A stretch of 64,000 bases of DNA, taken from the NCBI RefSeq assembly GCF_937952055.1, contig NZ_CALFYO010000021.1, forward strand, positions 124,001-188,000, read 5' to 3'. This stretch comes from an uncultured Piscinibacter sp. Lineage in GTDB: Bacteria; Pseudomonadota; Gammaproteobacteria; Burkholderiales; Burkholderiaceae_C. A program made the position numbers and the translations under genes. This document shows, piece by piece, positions 51,141-60,299 of the stretch (position 1 is the stretch's first letter; each line of letters starts with the position of its first letter). The notes below the pieces were generated by a model. It searched no databases and had not been told where the DNA came from. It saw only the letters and a program-made list of their open reading frames with translations.

Positions 51141-52700
51141 TCACGGCGCCGGCTTCATGATCTTCGCGACGAGGTCGGCGACACGCGACTTCACGTCCGC
51201 GTCCATGCGGATCGCGCGGCCCCACTCGCGCGTCGTCTCGCCCGGCCACTTGTGGGTGGCGTCCAGGCCCATCTTGCCGCCGAGCCCACTGACTGGCGAA
51301 GCGAAGTCGAGGTAGTCGATCGGCGTGTGATCCACCAGCGTGGTGTCGCGCAGCGGGTCCATGCGCGTGGTGATCGCCCAGATCACGTCGTCCCAGCGGC
51401 GGATATCGACATCCTCGTCGGTGACGACGATGAACTTCGTGTACATGAACTGGCGCAGGAAACTCCACAGACCGAACATCACCCGCTTGGCGTGGCCCGG
51501 ATAGGCCTTGCGGATGCTGATGATCGCCAGGCGGTAGCTGCAACCCTCCGGCGGCAGGTAGAAGTCCACGATCTCCGGAAACTGCTTCTGCAGGATGGGA
51601 ACGAACACCTCGTTCAGCGCCACGCCCAGCACAGCCGGTTCGTCGGGCGGTTTGCCCGTGTAGGTGGAGTGGTAGATCGGGTCGCGGCGGTGCGTCATGC
51701 GCCCGATCTCGAACACCGGAAACCAGTCCTGCTCGTTGTAGTAGCCGGTGTGGTCGCCGAACGGCCCCTCCAGCGCATGCAGGTAGCCGCCCACCTCCTT
51801 CAGCGGCACGCCGCGCTCGCTCACGCCGGTCCACCCCGGCTCGGCCACCGGAATGCAGCCCTCGAGCACGAACTCGGCGCTGGCCGGCACCTGCAGCTTC
51901 ACGCCGGCATCGCCGACACCGCTGTCCGCGACCTCGGTACGGCTGCCGCGCAGCAGGCCCGCAAACTGGTATTCGGACAAGGTGTCGGGCACGGGTGTGA
52001 CGGCGCCGAGGATGGTGGCCGGGTCGGCTCCCAGCGCCACCGCGATGGGAAAGGGCTGCCCCGGCTTGGTCAGCGCGAACTCGCGGAAATCGAGCGCGCC
52101 GCCGCGATGCGCCAGCCAGCGCATGATGACCTGCCGCCGTCCGATCACCTGTTGCCGGTAGATGCCCAGGTTCTGCCGCGTCCGGGCGTGCGGGCCACCC
52201 TGCGGCCCGCGCGTGACCACCAGTCCCCAGGTGATCAACGGCCCCGCATCACCGGGCCAGCAGGTCTGCACCGGCAGGCGACCCAGGTCGACTTCCGACC
52301 CTTCGAGCACCACCTCCTGGCAGGCCGCCTGACGAACCAAGGCAGGCTTCATGTCCCAGATCGCCTTGGCCATATGTAACAAGCGACCCGAGTCTTTCAG
52401 GCCCTTCGGCGGCTCGGGCTCCTTCAGGCGCGCCAGCAACCGACCCACCTCGCGCAACTCACTCACCTCGGTGGCGCCCATGCCGAGCGCCACCCGTTTG
52501 GGGGTCCCGAACAGGTTGGCGAGCACCGGAATTTTGTAACCGTCGGGCCTCTCAAAAAAGAGTGCCGGCCCGGCCGATCGCAGCACGAAGTCACTGACCG
52601 CTGTCATCTCCAGCCGCGCGGAGACTGGCTCTGCGACCCGACGCAGTTCGCCGAGCTTCTCCAGTCCCGCCATGAACTCGCGAAGATCGCGGTACTTCAT
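51141..52700 (-). CDS. ubiD: UbiD-family decarboxylase
   Basis: Prenyl-FMN-dependent decarboxylase of 519 residues, probably 4-hydroxy-3-polyprenylbenzoate decarboxylase of ubiquinone synthesis. It opens [20 protein letters not shown] and contains [58 protein letters not shown] and the C-terminal [19 protein letters not shown]. The length is typical for UbiD. No UbiX is in the window. The gene is divergent from the lytic transglycosylase gene. Confidence 0.93.
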   Translation of the reverse strand: MKYRDLREFMAGLEKLGELRRVAEPVSARLEMTAVSDFVLRSAGPALFFERPDGYKIPVLANLFGTPKRVALGMGATEVSELREVGRLLARLKEPEPPKGLKDSGRLLHMAKAIWDMKPALVRQAACQEVVLEGSEVDLGRLPVQTCWPGDAGPLITWGLVVTRGPQGGPHARTRQNLGIYRQQVIGRRQVIMRWLAHRGGALDFREFALTKPGQPFPIAVALGADPATILGAVTPVPDTLSEYQFAGLLRGSRTEVADSGVGDAGVKLQVPASAEFVLEGCIPVAEPGWTGVSERGVPLKEVGGYLHALEGPFGDHTGYYNEQDWFPVFEIGRMTHRRDPIYHSTYTGKPPDEPAVLGVALNEVFVPILQKQFPEIVDFYLPPEGCSYRLAIISIRKAYPGHAKRVMFGLWSFLRQFMYTKFIVVTDEDVDIRRWDDVIWAITTRMDPLRDTTLVDHTPIDYLDFASPVSGLGGKMGLDATHKWPGETTREWGRAIRMDADVKSRVADLVAKIMKPAP

Positions 52701-52793
52701 ACAAAATAGTAATCAAACAATCGGTCTATAAGCTTGACCGGTTATGAAATGGGTTCCTAGAATTCGCCCCGTTTGCACGTACTCGGGATAACC

Positions 52794-52979
52794 CCAACCC
52801 CCGTGGTGCAGGGATAGAGCGGCAGCCAAGCGGCTGCCACAGTCGAACCCGGTTCGATTCGCCGCCGGATGACGCCGCGCAAGACGGCTCCCCACCTCCG
52901 GCCGAGGATTATCACCGTCGCCCCGGCCGCTGCCGGTCTGGGGTCGCCCTAGCGGGCCGACGGCGCTGAAAGGAGTGAC
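52794..52979 (+). other. Structured-looking leader upstream of lytic transglycosylase gene
   Basis: The leader of the transglycosylase gene holds a strong hairpin with arms GGCAGCC and GGCTGCC around AAGC (about 52822-52839) and a tRNA-T-loop-like GGTTCGATTC (about 52852-52861). A later imperfect stem is GTCGCCC/GGGCCGAC near 52943-52962. GAAAGGAG precedes the start. It does not fold as a full tRNA. I cannot match it to a known riboswitch family. Confidence 0.4.
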
Positions 52980-53888
52980 ATGACGACGCTGAAGCGATGC
53001 TTGACGCGAGCCTTCCGGGTTCGCGATGCGATCGGCGAGTCGGCCACGGTGTTCCTGCGGGACGTCGGGCACGGCTTGCTCGAAGTCAGCCACAACATGC
53101 TGGCCCTGGTCGGGCTGTTGATCGTGGCCGGCGCGGTGTTCACGTTCGGCAAGCCCGAACTGCGCCATGCCGTCGAGACCCACGCGCTGGGCTGGCTGCA
53201 AGCCCGCCAGGAAGCCCGCGCCGAGCCCGCCGAATTGCTGGCCAGCCAACTGAGCGAGCCCGAGGCGATCAGCCGCGCCACGGCCGCCGATCCCCGTGAG
53301 CTCACCCGCCAGCAGGCCGCCGTGGCCCACTGGATCGCCCGCCGCTACCGCGTGGCGCCGGAACCGATCAGCCGCCTGGTCAAGGAAGCCTGGTACGTCG
53401 GCGAACGCGCTGGCCTGGATCCGACGCTGATCCTCGCCATCATGGCGGTGGAATCCAGCTTCAATCCGTTCGCGCAGAGCTCCGTGGGCGCCCAGGGCCT
53501 GATGCAGGTGATGACGAGGATCCACGACGACAAGTACGAGGCCTTCGGCGGCAACCATGCCGCGTTCGACCCGGTGACCAATCTGCGCGTGGGCGTGCAG
53601 GTGCTCAAGGAGTGCATCGCGCGCGCCGGCAGCCTGGAAGCCGGCCTGCGTTACTACGTCGGAGCCGCCAATCTTCCGGACGACGGTGGCTACGCGGGCA
53701 AGGTGCTCGCCGAGCGGAACAACATGCGCCTGGTCGCCGCTGGCAAGTCGGTCCCGGCCAACGTGGCGCTGATTCCGCTGACGTTGCCGGCGGCTGCGGC
53801 GTCAGGTGCCGAACTCGGCACCACCCAGCCGGCCGCTGCGCCGACGCCGGACGCGGAAAAGATCGAACGAGTGGCCTTCCTGCACTGA
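52980..53888 (+). CDS. Lytic transglycosylase (SLT domain), membrane-anchored
   Basis: Peptidoglycan lytic transglycosylase of 302 residues. A transmembrane anchor lies at about residues 40-58 (NMLALVGLLIVAGAVFTFG). The SLT domain follows, with catalytic Glu in LAIMAVESSFNPFAQS, then GAQGLMQVM and the NLRVGVQVLKE region. The C-terminal tail is Ala/Pro-rich. It cleaves the glycan with anhydro-muropeptide formation in the periplasm. AAAGGAG precedes the ATG. No secretion system genes adjoin it. Confidence 0.92.
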   Translation: MTTLKRCLTRAFRVRDAIGESATVFLRDVGHGLLEVSHNMLALVGLLIVAGAVFTFGKPELRHAVETHALGWLQARQEARAEPAELLASQLSEPEAISRATAADPRELTRQQAAVAHWIARRYRVAPEPISRLVKEAWYVGERAGLDPTLILAIMAVESSFNPFAQSSVGAQGLMQVMTRIHDDKYEAFGGNHAAFDPVTNLRVGVQVLKECIARAGSLEAGLRYYVGAANLPDDGGYAGKVLAERNNMRLVAAGKSVPANVALIPLTLPAAAASGAELGTTQPAAAPTPDAEKIERVAFLH

Positions 53889-53918
53889 GGCCGGGGACGC
53901 GTCCGCTACACTGGCGGC

Positions 53919-54030
53919 ACCGCGCGACTGGCGATGCGGCTCCGCCTCGGGGCCTGAGGTGGTGAACCACCGGGAAGCGCGGTCGGTGCCTGCTGCCGCG
54001 GGCATCGGTTCCGCCGTTCGCCTGGGCAGC
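53919..54030 (+). ncRNA. ZTP riboswitch (pfl motif) in glyA leader
   Basis: The region matches the pfl motif that senses ZTP/ZMP, a signal of 10-formyl-folate shortage. P1 arms ACCGCGC (53919-53925) and GCGCGGT (53977-53983) enclose GACTGGCG and the conserved GTGGTGAACCACCGGGAAGCG. The 3' conserved element GCCTGGGCAGC (54020-54030) forms the pseudoknot region. It lies 59 bases before glyA, a classic target in Proteobacteria. A GC-rich expression platform follows up to the start codon. Confidence 0.92.
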
Positions 54031-54089
54031 CCAGCGACCGCGCCACGCGCGGCCGGCGCCGGGGACCACCGCTGTCAAGGACTGCCGTC

Positions 54090-55337
54090 ATGTTCGACCG
54101 ATCCGCCTCCACTGTCGCCAACGTCGACCCCGAGATCTGGGCCGCCATCCAGCGCGAGAACCAGCGCCAGGAAGACCACATCGAGCTGATCGCCTCGGAG
54201 AACTACGCCTCTCCGGCGGTGATGGCCGCGCAGGGTTCGCAGCTCACCAACAAGTACGCCGAGGGCTACCCCGGCCGCCGCTACTACGGCGGCTGCGAGA
54301 ACGTCGACGTGGTCGAGCAGCTCGCCATCGACCGCCTCAAGCAGCTGTTCGGTGCCGAGAACGCCAACGTGCAGCCGAACTCCGGCTCGCAGGCCAACCA
54401 GGCGGTGTTCTTCGGCCTGCTGCAGCCCGGCGATACCATCATGGGCATGAGCCTGGCCGAGGGCGGCCACCTCACGCACGGCATGCCGCTGAACATGAGC
54501 GGCAAGTGGTTCAAGGTGGTGAGCTACGGCCTCGACGCCAACGAGGCCATCGACTACGACGCGATGGAGAGGCTCGCCCACGAGCACAGACCCAAGCTCA
54601 TCATCGCCGGCGCCTCCGCCTATGCGCTGCGCATCGACTTCGAGCGCTTCGCCAAGGTCGCGAAGGCGGTCGGCGCGTACTTCATGGTCGACATGGCGCA
54701 CTACGCCGGCCTGATCGCAGCGGGCGTCTACCCGAACCCGGTGCCGTTCGCCGACGCCGTCACCTCCACCACGCACAAGACGCTGCGCGGTCCGCGCGGC
54801 GGCCTGATCCTCATGAAGGATGCCGTTGCCAAGCAGATCAACAGCGCGATCTTCCCCGGTATCCAGGGCGGCCCGCTGATGCACGTCATCGCCGCCAAGG
54901 CGGTGGCCTTCAAGGAGGCGCTGGCGCCCGAGTTCAAGGCCTACCAGCAGCAGGTGGTGAAGAACGCCGCGGCGATGGCCGAGACGCTGACGCAGCGCGG
55001 CCTGCGCATCGTCAGCGGCCGCACCGAGAGCCACGTGATGCTCGTCGACCTGCGCCCCAAGGGCCTGACCGGCAAGGAGGCGGAAGCCATCCTGGGCACG
55101 GCGCACATGACCTGCAACAAGAACGGCATCCCGAACGACCCGCAGAAGCCGATGGTGACCAGCGGCATCCGCCTGGGTTCGCCGGCGATGACCACGCGCG
55201 GCTTCAAGGAGGAGCAGGCGCGGCTGACCGCCCACCTGATCGCCGACGTGCTCGACAAGCCGCACGACGAAGCGACCATCGCCGCGGTGCGTGCGAAGGT
55301 CGCGGCGCTGACCAGGGACTTCCCGGTCTACCGCTGA
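54090..55337 (+). CDS. glyA: Serine hydroxymethyltransferase
   Basis: PLP enzyme of 415 residues interconverting serine and glycine with H4-folate/methylene-H4-folate. Family stretches are [41 protein letters not shown]-type [13 protein letters not shown] and the PLP Lys in [14 protein letters not shown]. In a methylotroph it may also serve C1 assimilation through the serine cycle, but no other serine-cycle genes are in the window. It is preceded by a ZTP riboswitch and followed 19 bases later by nrdR. Confidence 0.97.
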   Translation: MFDRSASTVANVDPEIWAAIQRENQRQEDHIELIASENYASPAVMAAQGSQLTNKYAEGYPGRRYYGGCENVDVVEQLAIDRLKQLFGAENANVQPNSGSQANQAVFFGLLQPGDTIMGMSLAEGGHLTHGMPLNMSGKWFKVVSYGLDANEAIDYDAMERLAHEHRPKLIIAGASAYALRIDFERFAKVAKAVGAYFMVDMAHYAGLIAAGVYPNPVPFADAVTSTTHKTLRGPRGGLILMKDAVAKQINSAIFPGIQGGPLMHVIAAKAVAFKEALAPEFKAYQQQVVKNAAAMAETLTQRGLRIVSGRTESHVMLVDLRPKGLTGKEAEAILGTAHMTCNKNGIPNDPQKPMVTSGIRLGSPAMTTRGFKEEQARLTAHLIADVLDKPHDEATIAAVRAKVAALTRDFPVYR

Positions 55338-55356
55338 CGCGGCGGCCGACACCGGC

Positions 55357-55800
55357 ATGCGCTGCCCGTTCTGCAGCCACGACGAGACCCAGGTCGTCGA
55401 GACGCGCGAGTCCGACGAGGGCGACGTGGTGCGCCGGCGCCGGCGCTGCCAGCATTGCGACAAGCGCTTCACCACCTACGAGCGTGCCGAGATTGCGCTG
55501 CCGTCCGTCGTCAAGAAGGACGGCACGCGCGAGGAATTCGTGCTCGCCAAGCTGCGCGCCTCTATGGCGCTGGCACTGCGCAAGCGGCCGGTGAGCGTCG
55601 AGCAGATCGACGCCGCGGTCGAACGCATCCAGGAGAAGCTGCTTAACAGCGGCGCCAAGGAAGTGAACTCCACCCGGTTGGGGGAACTGGTGATGCGCGA
55701 GCTCAAGCGTATCGACAAGGTGGCCTACGTGCGCTTTGCCTCCGTCTACCGCAGCTTCGAGGACGTGGACGAGTTCCGCCAGCTGATTCGGGATATCTGA
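55357..55800 (+). CDS. nrdR: Transcriptional repressor NrdR
   Basis: Regulator of ribonucleotide reductase genes, 147 residues. The zinc ribbon uses [10 protein letters not shown] and [10 protein letters not shown]. The ATP-cone domain follows ([34 protein letters not shown]). It senses ATP/dATP and binds NrdR boxes. The glyA-nrdR pairing is common in Betaproteobacteria. The start at 55357 begins the conserved zinc ribbon. Confidence 0.97.
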   Translation: MRCPFCSHDETQVVETRESDEGDVVRRRRRCQHCDKRFTTYERAEIALPSVVKKDGTREEFVLAKLRASMALALRKRPVSVEQIDAAVERIQEKLLNSGAKEVNSTRLGELVMRELKRIDKVAYVRFASVYRSFEDVDEFRQLIRDI

Positions 55801-55845
55801 GGTCGCTGGACTGAGCCTCCCCCCACCGGGGGCCTCGCCCGGGGC

Positions 55846-55860
55846 GCCCCGCTGCGGGGC
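55846..55860. other. GC-rich hairpin after nrdR
   Basis: GCCCCG-CTG-CGGGGC (55846-55860) forms a perfect 6-base stem. It sits in a run of C/G blocks (55818-55863) with further self-complementary options such as CCCCCACCGGGGG. No U-run follows, so it may be a weak terminator or a repeat of the host genome. It separates nrdR from the pilin operon. Confidence 0.5.
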
Positions 55861-55941
55861 CCCACCCGATCGCCCCTGAGCGGGACGCGCGATGGGCGCA
55901 CCTTTCCTAGAGTCTGTGCAACGCCACTCGCGAAGCACAGC

Positions 55942-56469
55942 ATGTCCCACCTCGGAACTCAACGCGGCCTGACGCTCGTCGAAGCGGCCGTCGTGATCGG
56001 CATCGTCGCGGCGGCCGCGACCGCGGCAGCGCCCGGCCTGCAGCGACTGATCGACCTGCGCCGGCTCGACGCTGCCGCCACGCAACTCGTCGCCGACCTG
56101 CAACTGGCGCGCAACGAAAGCATTGCCCGCAACCGCGTCGTGCGGCTGAGCTGGCATGCCGCCACCAACTGCTACGTCGTGCACACCGGCAACGCCGACC
56201 AGTGCCAGTGCGCTGCCGACGGCCAGGGCCGATGCAGCCCTGGCAGCACGCTGATCCGCAGCGTCGGCTGGACCGCCGCCGGCCGCGTGGGGCTGCAGTC
56301 GAACGCCCCGGTGATCGCCTTCGACCCGCTGCACGGCACCGCCACGCCGACCGCCACCTGGCGCGTGGTCGGCAGCGATGGCCGCGCCATTCATCACGTC
56401 GTCAACGTCATGGGCCGCGTGCGCAGCTGTTCGCCGCTCGCCGCCGTGCCCGGCTACCGCGCCTGCTGA
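55942..56469 (+). CDS. Type IV minor pilin / GspH-FimT-like pseudopilin
   Basis: Prepilin of 175 residues. A short leader ends at Gly before the processed N-terminus (QRGLTLVEAAVVIGIVAAAA), where Leu replaces the usual Phe and Glu5 is present. The GspH/FimT-type region is LQLARNESIARNRVVRLSW. Several cysteines (QCQCAADGQGRC, RSCS, YRAC) probably form disulphides. First gene of a minor-pilin operon that continues to 59121. It would help initiate pilus assembly at the inner membrane. Confidence 0.88.
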   Translation: MSHLGTQRGLTLVEAAVVIGIVAAAATAAAPGLQRLIDLRRLDAAATQLVADLQLARNESIARNRVVRLSWHAATNCYVVHTGNADQCQCAADGQGRCSPGSTLIRSVGWTAAGRVGLQSNAPVIAFDPLHGTATPTATWRVVGSDGRAIHHVVNVMGRVRSCSPLAAVPGYRAC

Positions 56470-56482
56470 AGGGAGAACCACC

Positions 56483-56935
56483 ATGAACCGCCCGTCCACC
56501 GTCCGCCGCCGCGCTCGCGGCTTCACGCTGATCGAAGTCCTCACCGTGCTGGGCATCGCCAGCGTGTTGTCCAGCCTCGCCTGGCCGAGCTTCCAGAGCA
56601 GTCTGCAAAGGGCACGGCGCGCCGACGCGCTGGTCGCGATGACACAGTTGCAGCTCGCCCAGGAGCGCCGCTACGCCAACCGGCGCAGCTACGGGACCCT
56701 GACCGAGCTGCACCTGCCGCAGCGTTCGAGCGGCGGCCACTACCGGCTCGAGGTGCTCGTTGCCGATGACACGGGCTACACGTCCATCGCCCGTGCCACC
56801 GGCACGCAGGCCGGCGACGCCGAATGCCGTCACCTGGTGCTGACAATCGCCGGAGGCATCACCACCCGGGCCTCGGGGCCGGACGACCAGGTCGCCAACG
56901 ACCCCGCAGCGAACCGCCGCTGCTGGGGCCTGTGA
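56483..56935 (+). CDS. Type IV pilin-like protein (PilE-like)
   Basis: Prepilin of 150 residues with the classic N-terminal motif RRARGFTLIEVLTVLGIASV (cleavage after Gly, then FTLIE). A coil follows (RARRADALVAMTQLQLAQERR) with the YANRRSYGTLTELHLP segment common in PilE-type minor pilins, and a disulphide pair in the C-terminal part (AECRHLVL and NRRCWGL). GGGAGA precedes the ATG. It lies 13 bases before pilW. Confidence 0.9.
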   Translation: MNRPSTVRRRARGFTLIEVLTVLGIASVLSSLAWPSFQSSLQRARRADALVAMTQLQLAQERRYANRRSYGTLTELHLPQRSSGGHYRLEVLVADDTGYTSIARATGTQAGDAECRHLVLTIAGGITTRASGPDDQVANDPAANRRCWGL

Positions 56936-56948
56936 ACGGAGTGCCCAC

Positions 56949-57603
56949 ATGCAGCGCCACCAACACGGGCTGTCCCTCGTGGAGCTGATGGTCGGACTCG
57001 CGCTCGGGGGGGCTGATCACCGCCGCCGGCATCTCGCTGCTCGCCAGCCAGTGGCGCGAGCACCGCAGCGTCACGGCGGCCATGCGGGTGATGCAGGACC
57101 TGCGCAGCGCCAGCGACGTCATCGCCCGCGACCTGCGCCGCGCCGGCCACTGGGGCGACCCGATCGCGGCGACGGCCAACCCCTATGCCTCGTTCGCACC
57201 CGGGGCCGCAGCCTCGGATGCAGCCCGCTTCGCCTACTCGCGCGACGCCAGCGAGAACCACGTGCTCGACAGCAACGAACAGTACGGCCTGCGACTGCGC
57301 AACGGCGTGATCGAGCTGCTGCTCGGCGCAGGCAACTGGCAGGCGCTCACCGATGCCGGCACGCTATGGATCACGGAGTTCAGCGTTCAGCCGCAGGTAC
57401 AGAGCGTCTCGCTGCTCGAGCACTGCCCGCGCCCCTGCCCAGCCGGCGCGACCTGCGACGCGCGGGTCGAGGTGCGCAGCCTGATCGTACGCATCGCCGC
57501 TCGCGCCGCCGCCGACGCTACGGTAGTGCGTCGCCTCGCCAGCCGCATCCGCTTGCGCAATGACGCCGTGCTCGGCGCCTGCCCTGCCCGAGGTCTCCCA
57601 TGA
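56949..57603 (+). pseudogene. pilW: PilW-like minor pilin, frameshifted in a G7 tract
   Basis: The gene opens with a prepilin motif (HQHGLSLVELMVGLALGG) but loses frame at a run of seven G at 57006-57012. Removing one G restores a continuous frame (GLITAAGISLLASQWREHRS, then RVMQDLRSASDVIARDLRRAGHWG) of 217 residues to 57603, typical of PilW. The downstream part has full coding character and its stop overlaps pilX. So this is a recent mutation, a phase-variable tract or a sequencing error. As written, the product is truncated out of frame. Confidence 0.88.
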
Positions 57604-58655
57604 TGCCCACCCCCCGACACCGCCAGCGCGGCGCCGCCACGCTGGCCATCGCTCTGATGCTGCTCGTCGCCATGCTGGTGGTGGTGCTCGCGGCCCATCG
57701 AAACCTGCTGATCGAGTTGCGCCAGTCGGCCAACCAGGCGGAAGCGACGGTCGCCTTCGAGGCCGCGGAAGCCGGCCTTGAATGGGCCAGCGCCATGCTG
57801 AACGCGAGCGAGCGGCTGGGCAGCGACTGCCGGCCTTCGCCGCTGGCCAGCGAGAGCTTCCGCGAACGCCACCTGGACACCGCGCTGCCGGAATTCACTC
57901 CCCGCGCGCTGCGTCCCGCCTGCGTGCACGATGCAGACGGCTGGCATTGCGGCTGCCCGGGCGACGCCCCTGCCGAACGGGTCGTTGCAGACGACGCCAC
58001 CAGGGCGCCGGCCTTCGCGCTGCGCCTCTCGGCCGGCCCGCGGCCCGGCGTGCTGCGGCTGGCCGCCACCGGCTGCAGCCGCTGGGCCGGCGATTGCCGC
58101 CCCGACGGCAGCGGCGACAGCGCCACGGCGCGAAGCGAGGCGCTGATCGCGCTGCAGCCCGCCCTGCCTGCGCCGCCGGCCACCGCCCTGACACTGCGGC
58201 CGGCAGGCGTCGAGGCAGAGGAGTTCTTCGCCGCCCACTTCGGTGTCTCGAAGGCGATGTGGACGCGCCAGGGCGCAGTCCACGTGCTCGACTGCCGCGG
58301 CGACTGCGGTGCCGCGCTGGCCGTGCTGGCCGCGCAAGGCATCACGCTGGTGGCGGCACCCGGCGACCTGGAGTTGCGCGGACCGCTCGCGCTCGGCACG
58401 CCGCAGCGACCGATGCTGATCGTTGCCCACGGTGCGATCCAGCTGCACGGCAACGTGAGCCTGCACGGTGTGCTCTACGGTGCCAGCCTCGGCTGGGCCG
58501 CTCCGGCGGCGACGGTGCGCGGCGCGCTGATCAGCGAAGGGACGGCGGCCGGCGATGACTCGCTGGACGCCGCGCGCGACGCCGTGGTGCTCGAGGCTCT
58601 GCGCACGCGTCAGGGCAGCTTCGTGCGCCTGCCGGGCGGCTGGCGCGACTTCTGA
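57600..58655 (+). CDS. pilX: PilX-like pilus assembly protein
   Basis: Protein of 351 residues with a PilX-type N-terminus: QRGAATLAIALMLLVAMLVVVLA (cleavage after Gly, hydrophobic anchor), then ANQAEATVAFEAAEAGLEWA. A large C-terminal domain carries several cysteine pairs (WHCGCPGD, LDCRGDCG) and is larger than in many PilX proteins. ATG 57600 overlaps the pilW stop (ATGA). It would be part of the minor-pilin priming complex of type IV pili. Confidence 0.85.
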   Translation: MMPTPRHRQRGAATLAIALMLLVAMLVVVLAAHRNLLIELRQSANQAEATVAFEAAEAGLEWASAMLNASERLGSDCRPSPLASESFRERHLDTALPEFTPRALRPACVHDADGWHCGCPGDAPAERVVADDATRAPAFALRLSAGPRPGVLRLAATGCSRWAGDCRPDGSGDSATARSEALIALQPALPAPPATALTLRPAGVEAEEFFAAHFGVSKAMWTRQGAVHVLDCRGDCGAALAVLAAQGITLVAAPGDLELRGPLALGTPQRPMLIVAHGAIQLHGNVSLHGVLYGASLGWAAPAATVRGALISEGTAAGDDSLDAARDAVVLEALRTRQGSFVRLPGGWRDF

Positions 58656-58671
58656 CGACGAGGAGTTCACC

Positions 58672-59121
58672 ATGGTCCATCGCGCCCTCCGCGCTCCACG
58701 AGGCATCGCCCTGATCGAAGCGCTGGTCGCCTTCGTCGTGTTATCGCTGGGCATGCTGGCCGTGCTGCGCCTGCAACCCGAGCTGCGCCAGCATGCCGAA
58801 CTGGCCCGGCAGCGCAGCGAGGCGACACGCCTTGCACAGCAGGACATCGAGGGACTGCGTGGCTTCGTGCGAGGGGCCGGTGCGGCGCCCTCCTTCGACG
58901 CGATCACGGATGCAGCCTTCACGGTCGAGCCTGACGGCCTGGGCAGCCCGCGCTACGGCGTGCGGCGTCGCGTCGACGCGACGGCCTGGCCACGCTCGCG
59001 CGTCGTGACGGTGACCGTGCAGTGGGCCGACCGCAAGGACGAGGTGCAGCAGATCGAGCTCGCCACGCTCATCGGCGCGTCCGAACCAGCGCTTGCGGCG
59101 CTGAGCCTGCTGCCTCGCTGA
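58672..59121 (+). CDS. pilV: PilV-like minor pilin
   Basis: Prepilin of 149 residues with the motif PRGIALIEALVAFVVLSLGM, where cleavage after Gly leaves an Ile N-terminus and Glu5. A PilV-type helix follows (AVLRLQPELRQHAELARQR). The start at 58672 has GAGGAG 8 bases upstream, which excludes the longer upstream frame inside pilX. It is the last gene of the minor-pilin operon, 19 bases before ribD. Confidence 0.86.
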   Translation: MVHRALRAPRGIALIEALVAFVVLSLGMLAVLRLQPELRQHAELARQRSEATRLAQQDIEGLRGFVRGAGAAPSFDAITDAAFTVEPDGLGSPRYGVRRRVDATAWPRSRVVTVTVQWADRKDEVQQIELATLIGASEPALAALSLLPR

Positions 59122-59140
59122 TCGCGCAGAATTGCTGCCG

Positions 59141-60253
59141 ATGATGCCGCCGCATTTCCCCACCCCGATGCACGAGGCGCTCGCGCTGGCGGAGCAGTCG
59201 ATTGCACTGACCGAGCCCAATCCGCGCGTGGGCTGTGTGATCGTCGCGTCCGACGGCCGAGTCATCGGCCGCGGTCGCACGCAGCAGGCGGGCGGGCCGC
59301 ACGCCGAGGTGATGGCGTTGCGCGATGCAGAGTCACGCCGCGAGATCGTGCACGGTGCGACCGCCTACGTGACGCTGGAGCCCTGCGCCCACCATGGCCG
59401 CACGCCGCCCTGCTGCGACGCGCTGATCGCCGCGCGCGTCGGCCGGGTCATCATGGCGCTGGAAGACCCGTTTCCGCAGGTCGCCGGCGCCGGCGCCGCG
59501 CGGCTGCGCGCCGCCGGCATCGCGGTCGAGCAGGGTCTGCTCGCGCACGAGGCGCGCGAACTCAACATCGGCTTCTTCTCGCGTGTCGTGCGCGGCCGAC
59601 CCTGGGTGCGCTTGAAGGTGGCGGTGTCCCTCGACGGTCGCACCGCGCTGCCCAACGGCGTCAGCCAGTGGATCACCGGGCCCGAGGCACGCACCGATGG
59701 CCATGCCTTCCGCCGACGCGCCAGCGCAGTGCTCACCGGCGTGGGCACGGTACACGACGACGACCCACGGCTGGACGTGCGCCTCGTCGAAACACCACGG
59801 CAGCCGCTGCGCGTGGTGGTGGACTCGCGGCTGGAGACACCGGTCAGCGCACGGCTGCTGGCTCCGCCGGGCGCCGTGCTGATCTATGCCGCCCAGCCTC
59901 ACGCCGAGCGCGGGGCGGCGTTGCAGTCCTGCGGCGCCGAAATCGCCTTCGCGCCCGGCGCGGGAGGCAAGGTGGACCTCGCAGCGATGCTCGCCGACTT
60001 GGCAAGGCGCGGCGTGAACGAACTGCACGTGGAGGCCGGCCACAAGCTCAACGGCTCGCTGGTGCGAGAAGGGCTGGTCGACGAATTCCTCGTCTACATG
60101 GCGCCACGCCTGCTCGGCACGGGCCGCGACCTGGCCGCCTTCGGGCCGCTGGATCGGCTGGAGGATGCGCTGGACCTGCGCTGGGTGAGCGTCGAGCGCA
60201 TCGGCGGCGACCTGCGTCTGATCGCGCGACCGGCCGGCCGCGAGGACTTCTGA
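59141..60253 (+). CDS. ribD: Bifunctional riboflavin deaminase/reductase RibD
   Basis: Two-domain enzyme of 370 residues for steps two and three of riboflavin synthesis. The deaminase domain has the zinc site PHAEVMALRD (His-Ala-Glu) and EPCAHHGRTPPCCDAL. The reductase domain begins near RPWVRLKVAVSLDGRTAL and contains SAVLTGVGTVHDDDP and GVNELHVEAGHKLNGSL. ATG 59141 is used; a TTG at 59132 and a second ATG at 59144 are alternatives. No FMN riboswitch is visible upstream. First gene of ribD-ribE-ribBA-ribH. Confidence 0.96.
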   Translation: MMPPHFPTPMHEALALAEQSIALTEPNPRVGCVIVASDGRVIGRGRTQQAGGPHAEVMALRDAESRREIVHGATAYVTLEPCAHHGRTPPCCDALIAARVGRVIMALEDPFPQVAGAGAARLRAAGIAVEQGLLAHEARELNIGFFSRVVRGRPWVRLKVAVSLDGRTALPNGVSQWITGPEARTDGHAFRRRASAVLTGVGTVHDDDPRLDVRLVETPRQPLRVVVDSRLETPVSARLLAPPGAVLIYAAQPHAERGAALQSCGAEIAFAPGAGGKVDLAAMLADLARRGVNELHVEAGHKLNGSLVREGLVDEFLVYMAPRLLGTGRDLAAFGPLDRLEDALDLRWVSVERIGGDLRLIARPAGREDF

Positions 60254-60299
60254 CGCGCAGGCGACGCGGGGCGCCGGTGCGGCCTGCGACAATCGCTGC

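Noticed and set aside
52794..52870. Possible tRNA gene (T-loop-like GGTTCGATTC)
   Set aside because: No acceptor stem, the D-arm and anticodon arm do not form with correct sizes, and the T-stem is mismatched.
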